64,000 bases of DNA from Nocardia asteroides. GTDB lineage: Bacteria > Actinomycetota > Actinomycetes > Mycobacteriales > Mycobacteriaceae. The stretch lies in contig CP082844.1 in the NCBI GenBank assembly GCA_019930625.1, forward strand, positions 5,456,001-5,520,000, in the 5' to 3' direction. Made by a program: the position numbers and the translations under genes. The notes below the pieces were generated by a model. That model was not told the DNA's origin. It saw only the letters and a list, made by a program, of their open reading frames with translations, and ran no database searches. The number at the start of each line of letters is the position of its first letter. The first letter of the stretch is position 1. Shown here one piece after another: positions 1-12,600 of this stretch.

Positions 1-1
1 C

Positions 2-610
2 GCGCTGCGCCTTCCCGGGACCCAGCCTGGGGAACCGCTGCCCGGCTCATGGGATGCGTTGCTGGACTGTCTGGCGATGGCCGTGGCAGAGGTCGGCGAC
101 CGGCAGCCGATCGTTCTCGTCGGCTATTCGGCGGGCGGTGTGATCGCGCAGGCGCTGGCACATCGCCTCGAGCGGAGCGGGCGCGGGCCTGCGGGGGTGA
201 TCTTGCTCGACTCCTATTCGCCCGACGATGCTGAGCACAACCATCGGGTCCTCGCGAGTGCGGTCGGCTCCGTGCTCGACCTGGACCACGAGGTCACCGA
301 GATCGGTGATCATGGCTTGGTCGCCATGGCGAAGTACGCGCAGATATTCGACGAACGGCAACCCGTGTCGATCACCGCGCCGACGTTCGATCTGCGGGCA
401 TCGACACCGCTGCCCGGGCTGGATGATATCGCCGAACTGGTGCCCGCGTGGCTGCACGCCGGCAAGACGGTCGAAATCGAGGCGGACCATTTCTCGATCA
501 TCGGAGCGGCGTCGTCCGCGGCGGCGGACGAGATACGGCACTGGCTCGCCGAACTCGGCGACGCCGAGTCGAGCACGATCGTGACGCCTGGCATCGAAGA
601 AGCGAGATAG
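2..610 (+). CDS. PKS terminal thioesterase domain (5'-truncated gene)
   Basis: This is the C-terminal end of a protein that begins left of the window. It is an alpha/beta-hydrolase thioesterase of the kind fused to the last module of type I PKSs, which releases the finished chain by hydrolysis or macrolactonisation. The nucleophile motif GYSAGG has its Ser codon at 128-130. An Asp in LLDSY lies exactly 27 residues later, the Ser-Asp spacing I recall for the erythromycin PKS thioesterase, and the His is in ADHFS. The lead-in [13 protein letters not shown] is typical of fused PKS thioesterases rather than free type II editing enzymes. It stops 10 bp before the loading-module PKS gene, so it probably shares that operon. 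Whether the missing part carries PKS modules cannot be seen; a discrete thioesterase is the alternative. Confidence 0.85.
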   Translation, partial: ALRLPGTQPGEPLPGSWDALLDCLAMAVAEVGDRQPIVLVGYSAGGVIAQALAHRLERSGRGPAGVILLDSYSPDDAEHNHRVLASAVGSVLDLDHEVTEIGDHGLVAMAKYAQIFDERQPVSITAPTFDLRASTPLPGLDDIAELVPAWLHAGKTVEIEADHFSIIGAASSAAADEIRHWLAELGDAESSTIVTPGIEEAR

Positions 611-620
611 AGGAATTCCC

Positions 621-3600
621 ATGGTTGAACCAGCGAGTGATATCGCCATTGTCGGAATGTCGTGCAGGATGCCAGGAGCTTCCGACCTCGAGCACTTCTG
701 GCGATTGCTGCGCGAGGGCCGCGATGCCGTCGGATCGGCTCCCGCCGACCGCCCCGGAATCGATGAGACGGCGGGATTCCTCGATTCGGCAACAGAATTC
801 GACGCCGACTTCTTCGGCGTGCCGCCGAACGAAGCGCATTCGCTCGATCCCCAACAGCTACTCGGCCTCGAACTGAGCTGGGAAGCGTTGGAAGACGCCG
901 GATTCGGCGACCGCGCGGGGACGCGAGCAGGCGTGTTCTTGGGTTGCACCGGCACCGATTTCGCCGAAATTGTCGCGTCACGAGGAAAATCCAGCATCGG
1001 TCGGCATTCGCTGTGGGCGGTCGGTCGAGGAGTTGCCGCTAACCGAATCTCGAATTACTACGGGTTCACCGGACCGAGCTTGGTCGTCGACAGCGGGCAG
1101 TCCTCGTCCTTGGTCGCGGTGCACCTGGCCTGCGAGTCGATCCGCGCCGGTGATTGCGATGTGGCCGTGGCAGGCGGGTTGAATCTCATCCTGTCTCCGT
1201 TGAGTGGTGAACGGTACGAACAGTTCGGCGCGCATTCGGCGACGGGGAAATGCCACACCTTCGATGACCGGGCCGACGGCACCGTACGCGGCGAAGGCGG
1301 CGGCATGATCGTGCTCGAGCCGGTGGCGCGTGCGATCGCGGCGGGACACCGGATCTACGCCGTGATCCGCGGCAGCGCCGTCAACAACGGCAACGAGCGG
1401 CAGGTGTTGAGCGCACCCAGCGCCGCTACCCAGTCCGCCGTCATCCGGGCCGCTCTGACGGCGGCCCGGATCGACGGCTCATCGGTGCAGTACGTGGAGC
1501 TGCACGGCACCGGTACGCCCGCGGGCGACCCGGTGGAGGCGGCAGCTCTGGGCGAAACATACGGGGCGGGCCGTCCGGCGGGTGAGCCGCTCGCCGTGGG
1601 GTCGGTCAAAACCAATATCGGGCATCTGGAAGGCGCCGCGGGAATCGCGGGTTTGATCAAGACCGCACTGTGCCTGCGGCACGGACAGCTGGCGCCCAGC
1701 TTGAACTTCCGCAATCCCAATCCCCGGATCCCGCTGGAAGACCTGAGGCTCCGGGTGCAGACCAGCACGCAGCCATGGGCAGACGAGGTGCCTCGCCGGG
1801 CCGGTGTCTCGTCGTTCGGCATGGGCGGAACGAACGCGCACGTAATCCTCGAGCAGGCGCCTGCCACGGCTGCCGTCGAGGTGGCCGGCACCAGCGGCGA
1901 GCCACGGCCCGCAGTGTGGGTTCTGTCGGCTCGGAGCCGAGAAGCCTTGCGGGAGCAGGCTGTTCGTTTGCGCGATTGGCTGGCGGACGGCCCGCAAGCC
2001 GGTGTCGCCGAGGTGGCGTACTCGCTCGCCCATACCCGGACTCCGTTGGAGTGGCGGGCAGCGGTCGTGGGGTCCGGCGCCGATCGGATGAGCGCAGGGC
2101 TCGCCGCCCTGGCAGAACCGGTGCCGGCGACGGCCGTCGGCGATGCCACCGTGGTGTCCGGCCGGGCCGCCGCGCGCCGGGTGGTGTTCGTGTTCCCGGG
2201 CCAGGGCAGCCAATGGGTGGGAATGGGCGCGGAACTGCTGGTGTCGGACGAGGTCTTCGCGGCATCGATCGCGGACTGCGAGGCGGCGCTGGCGCCGTTC
2301 GTGGACTGGTCGTTGACCGAGGTGCTGCGGGGGACACCGGGCGCCGCCTCGTTGGATCGCGTGGATGTGGTGCAGCCGGTCCTGTTCGCGATGCTGGTAT
2401 CGCTGGCACGGCGGTGGCAGGCCGCCGGGGTGCGACCGTCCGCCGTGGTGGGGCATTCCCAGGGCGAGATCGCCGCCGCGGTGGTGGCCGGTGGATTGTC
2501 GCTCGAGGACGGGGCGCGCGTGGTGGCCTTGCGGTCACGCGCGGTCGCGGAACTGCTGGCGGGATCGGGCGGTATGGCGTCGGTCGGCTTGCCTGGCGAC
2601 GCGGTCGCGGACCGGCTGGCGGCCTTCGGTGGCCGGTTGTCGGTGGCGGCGGTGAATGCCCCCGGCCAGACCGTGGTGTCCGGGGCGGCCGACGCGATCG
2701 AGCAATTCCTCGCCGATTGCGCGGCCGAGGGGATCTGGGCGAAACGTATTCCGGTGGACTATGCGTCGCACTCGGCGGCGGTGGAACGGATTCGCGGCCG
2801 GGTGCTGGCCGATCTGGCTCCGATCCGGCCGAAAACCGGCGATATTCCGTTTCTCTCGACGGTGACGGCCGAGTTCGTGGACACGGCCGGGCTGGACGCG
2901 GCGTACTGGTACCGCGGGTTGCGCGAGCAGGTGCGCTTCGCCGAGGCGATCGAGGCGTTGCTGAGCGCGGAGATGACCGCGTTCGTGGAGACGAGTCCGC
3001 ATCCGGTGGTCGCCTCGGCGATCGAACTGGTGGCTGCGGCACTGGGCGCGGCCGACCGGGTGGCGGTGGGCGGGACCCTGCGGCGTGGTCACGGTGGACC
3101 CGAGGAGTTCGCCGCGGCATGGGCCCGGGCCTACTGTGCGGGTATCGACGCGCTGGCGGCGGAGTTGGCCCCGCCCGCCGCGCGAGTGGACCTGCCGGTC
3201 TACGCGTTTCAGCGCCGCCGTTGCTGGACGCCGGAGGCCGGCTCCGGCGCGGGTGCGGCGGATATGCGCCGCGCCGGGCTGATCGCGCCCGCCCATCCGA
3301 TTCTGGGCGCCGCCGTGGCGGTGGCGGAGCGCGACGAATGGCTGTTCACCGGGCTGCTGGCCCCCGACACACACCGCTGGCTGGCGGATCATGTCGTCTT
3401 CGGGGCGCCCGCGGTCCCCGCGGCGGTATGGCTCGAGGCCGCGTTGAGCGTGGGCGTCTGGGTGGGCGCCGCGGAGGTCGAGGAGCTGCGGGTCGAGACG
3501 CCGCTGCCCGCTAACCTGCCGTGGGCGATCCAGTTGCGCGTGGCGGCGGCCGGCGAGAGCGGGCGGCGGGCGTTCACCGTCCACGCACGCCCGGCCACCG

Positions 3601-6600
3601 AGGACGACCACGCCGCCGTGGAATGGTCGCGGTGCGCGCAAGGGATGCTTGCCGGAGACCGCGATGAGCTCCCCGTCCCGCCGGGCGTCGAGTGGCCCCC
3701 CATCGGAGCCGAGCCGTTGGCCGCCGAAGAACTATACGACCGGCTGGCTGGTCGTGGGCTCGGCTACGGCGTGGCGTTCCAGGGAGTCACGGCGTCGTGG
3801 CTGCGAGGCGGCGAAGTGTTCGCCGAGGTGTCGCTCGATGAGGCGGTGGGCGATCAGGGCCGGTTCGGTATCCATCCCGCGCTGCTCGACGCCATGGCGC
3901 ACGCCGCGACGGATCTACTGGCCGACGACTCGCCCACCCGGACCGCGATGCCGTTGTCGTTCAGCGGCGTTCGGCTGTACCGCGACGGGGTCGCCGCCGC
4001 ACGGGTGCGGATCGAGCGTCTCGGTGACGACACCATGCGCGTGACGGCAATCTCCCCGGACGGCGACCCGGTGCTCATGATCGGGTCGCTGCGGCTTCGC
4101 AGTGTCGATCGGATGGTGGACGAGCCGCAGTCGGCGGCGGCCGCGGCTGCGCCGGCCGTTGTTCCCGCCCGCCGCAGGCGTGCCGCGGTGGAGGGGCCGC
4201 TGGCGCCGCGGCTGTTCGCCGTCCCGGAGCCGGAGCGCGACGCGCTGGTGTTGAAAGTCGTCGCCGAGCAGGCCGCGGCGGTACTCGGTTACGAGTCGGC
4301 CGAGGCCGTTCCCGCCGATCTGCCGTTCACGGCGTTCGGGTTCGACTCGCTGAGCGGAGTCCAGTTGCGCGACCGGCTGGCCACTGCCACCGGGCTGGCA
4401 CTGCCCGCGACGCTGATGTTCGACTACCCGACGCCCACCGCGGTGGCGCGGCTGGTGCGCGCCCGGCTCGAAGGGGTGGATCTCGCCGGGCCGCGCACCG
4501 TGCGCCGCGCTCGATCCGACGAGCCGATCGCCATCGTCGGGATCGGCTGCCGTTTCCCCGGCGGTGTCGGGTCGGCCGAGGACATGTGGCGTCTCGTCGC
4601 GTCCGGAAGCGACGTGATCACGCCGTTTCCCGAGGACCGGGGGTGGGATCTGGAGCGGCTGTTGCATCCCGATCCGGATGAGCCTGGCACGGTCTATATC
4701 CGGGAAGGCGGATTCCTGGCCGCCGCGGCGGATTTCGACGCCGGGTTCTTCGGGATCGGGCCGCGTGAGGCAGCGGCGATGGATCCGCAGCAACGGCTGA
4801 TGCTGGAGGTCGCCTGGGAGGCGCTGGAGGACGCGGGCCTCGACCCTGCCGCGCTACGCGGTACGGACACCGGCGTGTACGTCGGCGCCTGCGCCTCGGG
4901 CTACGCGGAGGGCGTGACGGGGGAGTACGAAGGTTTCCGGCTGACGGGGACGTCGCACAGCGTGATCTCCGGCCGCGTGGCCTACGCCTTCGGTCTGGAA
5001 GGCCCGGCGGTCACGGTCGATACCGCCTGCTCCTCCTCGCTGGTAGCCATCCATCTGGCCTGTCAGGCACTCCGTCAGGGCGAGACTTCCCTGGCGCTGG
5101 CCGGTGGGGTCAGTATCTCGGCGAGTCCGGCGCTGTACGTCGACTTCGCGCGCCAGCGGGGCTTGGCCGCGGACGCGCGGTGCAAGCCGTTCTCCGCCGC
5201 GGCCGACGGCGTGACCTGGTCCGAGGGTGTCGGCGTGCTCGTCGTCGAACGCCTCGCAGACGCCCGTCGCCTCGGGCACCCGGTACTGGCGGTCGTGCGC
5301 GGTAGCGCGATCAACCAGGATGGTGCGAGCAACGGCCTGACCGCGCCGAACGGTCCGTCGCAGGAGCGGGTGATCGCGGCGGCGCTCGCGGACGCGGGGT
5401 TGACGCCGACGGATGTGGACGCGGTCGAGGCGCACGGCACCGGTACCGCCCTGGGTGATCCGATCGAAGCGCAGGCGCTCATCGCCGCATACAGCGCCGA
5501 ACGGGCGGAACCGCTGCGCATCGGATCAGTGAAATCGAATATCGGTCACGCCGTCGCGGCTGCGGGTGTGGGTGGTGTGATCAAGATGGTGCAGGCGTTG
5601 CGGCACGAAACCCTGCCGAAGTCATTGCATCTCGCCGCGCCGAGCCCGCATGTGGACTGGTCGGCGGGGTCGGTGCGGCTGCTGAGCGAGCCCGAGCTCT
5701 GGCCGGCCGGCGACCGGGTGCGTCGTGCCGGGGTGTCGTCGTTCGGGATGAGCGGGACGAACGCGCACCTCATCCTGGAAGAGGCGCCGGCGGTTCCGGC
5801 CGAAAGACCCCGTCCCGCGGCCGAGCCGGGTGATCGTGATCGGGGTGTCCGGACGTGGACCGTATCCGCGCGCACCCCGGCAGCCCTGCGAGCGCAGGCC
5901 GTTCGGCTCACCGAATGGCTGACCGCGCGGGACGACGTGAACGTGGCGGACGTGGCGCACACACTGCTGCGCCACCGCGCGCAGCTGGAATATCGCGCCG
6001 CGGTCCTCGGGCGCGGACTCGATGATCTGCGGTCCGGGCTCGCGAGTCTGGCCGGACCCGCGACCGCCGAGAGCGATCTCGTGGTCACCGGCCGGGCCGC
6101 GCCGCGGCGGGTGGCGTTCGTGTTCCCGGGTCAGGGCAGCCAGTGGCCTGCGATGGGCGCCGAACTGCTCGCCGCGAACCAGGTTTTCGCCGGCTCGATC
6201 GCGGAATGCGAGGCGGCGCTGGCGCCGTTCGTGAACTGGTCGTTGACCTCGGTGCTGCGGGGGGAGCCGGGCGCGGCATCGTTGGACCGGGTGGATGTGG
6301 TGCAGCCCGCGCTTTTCGCGGTGCTGGTGTCGCTCGCGCGAGTGTGGCGGGCGAGCGGGGTGGAGCCCGCGGCGGTCGTGGGGCACTCGCAGGGTGAGAT
6401 CGCGGCGGCCGTGGTCGCGGGCGGGCTTTCGCTCGCCGACGGTGCGCGTGTGGTCGCCGTCCGGTCCCGGATCGTGGCCGAGGAACTGGCGGGAGCCGGC
6501 GGCATGGTGTCGGTCGGTTCGGCGGCGGATGCGGTCACGGATCGGTTGACCCGGTTCGGGGACCGATTGTCCGTGGCGGCGGTGAACGGGCCGGGGCAAA

Positions 6601-9600
6601 CCGTGGTGTCGGGGGAGACGGCGGCCGTGGAGGAATTCCTGGCGGCCTGCGCGACCGACGGCGTGTGGGCGAAACGGATCCCGGTGGACTACGCGTCGCA
6701 TTCGGCCGCGGTGGAGTCCATCCGCGATCGGGTCCTGGCGGAACTGGCTCCGGTCGCGCCGGTACCCGGGTCGGTGCCGTTCTTCTCGACCGTGTCCGCG
6801 GACTACGTCGACACCGCGATGCTGGACGCCGCCTATTGGTATCGCGGCCTGCGCGAGCCCGTCCGGTTCGCCGAGGCGGTCGAAACGCTGCAACGCGCGG
6901 GTGTGAACGCCTTCATCGAGGTCAGCCCGCACCCGGTGCTGACGGTCGGGATCGAGCTGACGGCGGACGCCCTTGGCGGGTCCGGCCGTGTGGCCGTCCT
7001 CGGCACTTTGAAGCGCGAACACGGGGGGCCGGAACAGCTCTCGCTCGCGCTGGCGCGCGCCTATTGTGCCGGTATCGACGTGGCGGCGCCGGTATTGGCG
7101 CCCGTCGCGACCCGGGTGGATCTGCCGCGTTACGCCTTCGAGCACAAGCGGCACTGGCTGGTGCCTGGCGGTGCGCCGGATATCCGGCAGTCGGGCCTGG
7201 ATGAGGTGGCGCATCCGTTGCTGGCGGCGATGGTGCGGTTGCCGGACACCGACGAGGCGGTGTTCACCGGCAGGCTGTCGCGGGCGGCATATCCGTGGCT
7301 GTCCGATCACGCTGTCGCGGGTGTGGCCTTGCTTCCCGGCGCCGCCTTCGTGGAACTCGTCCTGCATGTCGGCGCGGTGGTCGAATGCATGCGGTTGTCG
7401 GAACTGGTGCTCGAGGCACCCCTGGTGGTGCCGCCGTCGGGGACCGTCGAGCTACGGGTGGTGGCCGGCGCTCCGGACGAGTCACGCACCCGCAGGGTGC
7501 GGGTGTACTCACGAACGGAGGAGGCCGCACCTCGCGCCGAGCGCGGTCCGGCCGACCGGATCTCGGACGGGAACTCACCGCGGTGGGTCCGGCACGCCGC
7601 CGCCACGATCACCGCCGAAACGGACGCGGCTGTGGCCTCGGCCGTGGCTGTGCGCCCACCGGCCGGTATGGCCGCGGTCGATGTCGCCGATATCTACGCG
7701 GAATTGGCCGAGCGTGGCTACGAATACGGTCCCGTGTTCCAGGGGCTGACCGCCCTGTGGCGCGGAGACGGCGAAGTCTTCGCCGAAGTGACGCTGCCGG
7801 AACCGGGCCGGGCCGGGGTCGCCGAATTCGGGCTGCATCCGGCGCTGCTGGACGCGGCGCTGCATTCGGTTCTGCTCGGTGGGCTCGTATCCGACGCGCC
7901 GGAGGGGACAGTCGCGGTGCCGTTCTCCTGGGAGAACGTCAGGTTGTATGCGACGGGAGCGACCGCGCTGCGGGTCCACGCGGCTGTGAGCGGGTCCACG
8001 GGCGCAGGACCTCGGATCGCGATGACCCTCACCGATACATCGGGTATGCCGGTGGCCGAGGTGGGCACGTTGACCATGCGCCCGATCCCGCTCGACACAC
8101 TCGGACGTTCCCGGCCGCAGAGCGAGGGACTCGGCTACCTGGTGGAGTGGGTCGCGTTGTCCGCGCCGGAAGATGAAGCCGCGGCGGACGCGGTCTGGGG
8201 TGAAGCCGAGGACGGCGAGACCGTGACGATCTCGGGACGGGTGGCGACGGTGATCCGGCTCGATGAGACCACCGACCGCGCTCTGCCGGGAGTGGCACGT
8301 GATGTGGTGACCGCGGTGACCACACGGGTGCAGCGGCTGCTGGATCGGGAGGACCCGATCGTCGTGGTCACCCGGCGGGCCGTAGCGGTGCATCCCGGCG
8401 AGCCGGTGGATCTGTCCGCGGGTGCGGCGTGGGGGTTGCTGCGCACCGCCCAGAGCGAGCACCCGGACCGGATCCTCCTCGTCGACGTCGACGATTGGGC
8501 CGGCTACCGGCACGGTGTCGGCCTCGCGATGACTACGAGCGCCGAGCCCCAGTTCGCCGTCCGTCGTGGTATCGCGCACGTCCCGCGCCTGCGACGGGCC
8601 GCCGACGACATCGGGAACGCGAGTGTGGCGATGCGGGCTCCGGCGTGGGCACTGACCCACCATGGCAGGGGCACCCTGACCGGCGACAACCTGACGCTGG
8701 TCGAGACGCCGGAGGCATTGCGGGCCCTAGCCCCCGGCGAGGTCCGGGTGGCCCTGCGGGCGGCCGGTCTCAATTTCCGCGATGCCCTGATCGCCCTGGG
8801 CATGTATCCGCAGCCCGACGCTGTGTTGGGTGTGGAGGGTGCTGGTGTGGTGGTGGAGGTGGGTGCGGGTGTGTCGGGGTTGGTGCCTGGTGATCGGGTT
8901 TTCGGGTTTGTGACGGGTGTGGGGTCGGTGGTGGTGGCCGATCACCGGTTGTTGGTGGTGATGCCGGTGGGGTGGTCGTTCGCGCAGGCGGCGGCGGTGC
9001 CGGCGGTGTTCGCGACGGCGTTCTACGGGTTGGTGGATGTGGCCGGGGCGCGGGCGGGGGAGACGGTGTTGGTGCATGCGGCCACGGGTGGGGTGGGGAT
9101 GGCGGCGGTGCAGTTGGGTCGTTGGTTGGGGTTGCGGTTGCTGGTGACGGCGAGTCGGCCGAAGTGGGATGTGTTGCGGGGGTTGGGGTTCGGTGTGGAG
9201 GAGATCGGTGATTCCCGGTCGTTGGAGTTCGAGGGGCAGTTCCGTGGGGTGACCGGTGGTGCTGGTGTGGATGTGGTGCTGGATTCGCTGGCGGGGGAAT
9301 TCGTGGATGCCTCGCTGCGGTTGCTGCGGCCGGGGGGACGGTTCGTGGAGATGGGGTTGCTGGATCGCCGCGACCCCCAGCAAGTAGCGGCTGTCCATCC
9401 AGGGGTGCGGTACCAGAGTTTCGTCCTGTTGGAGGTGGCGCCGGATCGACTGAGGGAGATCCTGACATCGGTCGTAGAGTTGTTCGAGGCCGGGATCTTG
9501 ACGCAGTCCCCGCTTACCGCATGGGATTTGCGGCAGGCGCCGGAAGCGTTGCGGTTCATGAGTCAGGCGCGGCATATCGGGAAGAACGTGCTCACCGTGC

Positions 9601-12600
9601 CGACGCCGCTGTCGCCTGAGGGCACGGTGCTGATCACCGGTGGTACCGGAGGATTGGGTGCGTTGGCCGCTCGGCATCTGGTCACCGAGTACGGCGTGCG
9701 CAGACTGATATTGGCCAGCAGACGCGGCCCGGAGACGCCCGGTGTGGGGGAACTGCGTGACGAGCTCGCCGCACTCGGCGCGCACGTGGACGTGGTCGCC
9801 TGTGACGCCGCGGACAGGAACGCCCTCGAGACGACGCTCGCGGCGATCCCGTCCGAGCATCCACTGACCGGGGTCGTCCACGCTGCGGGGGTGCTGGCCG
9901 ATGGCTTGTTCACCGCTCTGACGGCGGAGCGGATCGAGCAGGTGTTGCGGCCGAAGGTGGACGCGGCGTGGAACCTGCACGAGGCGACACGGCATCTGGA
10001 TCTGTCGATGTTCGTGCTGTACTCCTCGATCGCGGGCGTGATCGGCAACGCGGGCCAGGCCAATTACGCCGCGGCCAATACGTTCCTCGACGCGCTGGCA
10101 CACCACCGGCACGTGACCGGTCTGCCCGCGACCTCGATCGCGTGGGGGTTGTGGCAGCAGAGCACCGGCATGACCGGGGCACTCGGCCGAGCCGATATCG
10201 CCCGGTTGCGGCGGGAGGGCTTCCCGCCGCTGGGCGAGCGGGAGGGTATGGCACTGTTCGACTCCGCACTCGCGGGGGGCGCATCGGCGTTCGTGGCTGT
10301 CCGCGTCGACCGCGACGCGCTGGCGGAAACGGTACCCCGTGCCCTGATGCGCGGTTTGGTACGGCCGTCCCGCCGCCGGGTCGCCGGTGACGTGGCGCAG
10401 CGTCCGGAGCTGGCCGCGCGACTGGCGGGTCGTTCGGCTGCCGAGCAGGATCGCGTCGTCCTCGACCTCATCCGCGCCCAGGCCGCGGCGGTGCTGGGGC
10501 ATACCGGCATCGAATCGATCCCGGCGGACAAACCGTTCCGAGATATCGGATTCGACTCACTCGGCGTCATGGAATTCCGCAACAGGCTGTCGGAAGCCAC
10601 CGGGCTCCAGCTGCCGTCGACACTGGTCTTCGACCACCCGACCGCCACCGCGATGGCGAAGCTGGTGCGCTCCCTGGCGGTGCCGACCACCGCGGACGAA
10701 TCCGCCGAGCGGGCTCCGCGCCCGGAGCGTGTGGTGGATGACCCGATCGCCATTGTAGGCATGAGCTGCCGCTTCCCCGGCGGAGTCACCTCACCGGAGA
10801 GTCTCTGGGAATTGCTGGCCTCCGGCACGGACGCGAGCACAGATTTTCCCACCGACCGTGGCTGGGATCTCGAGCGACTGTTCGATGCGGACCCGGACAA
10901 ACCGGGTACCTCCTACACCCGGCGCGGCGGATTCCTGTCCGGCGCCGCGGATTTCGATGCCGGCTTCTTCGGCATCGGTCCCCGGGAGGCGTCCGCCATG
11001 GACCCCCAGCAGCGCCTGCTGCTGGAAGCGACCTGGGAGGCCCTGGAGAATGCCGGTATCGACCCGGTCGCGTTGCGTGGCAGCGATACCGGCGTCTTCG
11101 CCGGAGCGTGCTCATCCGGCTACAGCGAGCGGATCACCGGAGAACTGGAGGGCTACCGTCTCACCGGCACCACGCACAGTGTGGTCTCCGGCCGGGTGGC
11201 CTACGTTTTCGGCTTCGAAGGTCCGGCCGTCACCGTGGATACCGCGTGCTCGTCGTCGCTGGTCGCCCTGCACCAGGCCACCCGCGCGCTGCGCCAGGGA
11301 GAGACCTCGCTGGCACTGGCGAGCGGTGTGACGGTCGCGGCCAGTCCATACCTCTACGTCGATTTCGCCCGGCAGCGCGGCCTGGCGCCCGATGGACGCT
11401 GTAAGTCGTTCTCCGCCGACGCCGACGGCGTCGGTTTCGCCGAGGGCGTCGGGGTGCTCGTACTCGAACGGCTCTCCGACGCCCAGCGCCTCGGACACAC
11501 CGTTCTGGCTCTCGTGCGCGGTAGCGCGATCAATCAGGACGGTGCGAGCAACGGCCTGACCGCGCCGAACGGTCCGTCACAGGAACGGGTGATCGCGGCG
11601 GCGCTGGCCGACGCGGGGTTGACGCCGACGGATGTGGACGCGGTCGAGGCGCACGGCACCGGTACGACATTGGGCGATCCGATCGAGGCCCGGGCACTGA
11701 TCAATGCCTACGGGCGTGATCGTGCCGGTCGCCCGCTGTTCATCGGGTCGGTCAAATCCAATCTCGGCCACACCATCGCCGCCGCGGGTGTCGGTGGTGT
11801 GATCAAGATGGTGCAGGCGTTGCGGCACGAAACCCTGCCGAAGACACTGCACGCGGACGAGCCGAGCCCCCATGTGGACTGGTCGGCGGGCAACGTTCGG
11901 CTGCTGGCCGAAGCCCAGGCGTGGCCCGCCGGGGAGCGCGTCCGGCGGGCCGGCGTGTCGTCGTTCGGTGTCAGCGGCACCAACGCACATGCCATCCTCG
12001 AAGAGGCGCCCGCGGCTGCGCCGTCATCGGTCGTGCCCGCTCCCGGGCGCCGTATCGAGACGGTCGTGCCCTGGCTGGTGTCGGCCGATTCCGAGTCCGG
12101 CCTGCGGGCGCAGGCCGAGCGGCTACGGGAGTGGGCGATCCACCATCCCGCCGCCGGACCCTGGGACACAGCTCACGCGCTGATCACCTCCCGCGCACAG
12201 CTGCCGTGGCGTGGCGCTGTCGTCGGACGTGACCGAGACGAACTGCTGACCGGGCTGGCCGAATTGGCCGCCGGTAGCACGGGCGCGATCGCGGCGAAGT
12301 CGAATACGGCAGGCCGGACGGCGTTCCTGTTCACCGGTCAGGGCGCGCAACGTGCCGGGATGGGCGCCGGTCTGTACACGGCTTTCGGTGTGTTCGCCAC
12401 GGCCTTCGACGAGATGTGCACCCATATCGATCCGCTGCTCGGCCGTTCGCTGCGAGAGCTGGTCTTCGACCCGGACGGTGCGCGGCTGTTGGATCGGACC
12501 GAGTTCACCCAGCCCGCCTTGTTCGCGTTCGAGGTAGCGCTGTTCCGGCTGCTGGAATCGTTCGGCGTCGTTCCGGACGCGCTCATCGGACATTCGATCG

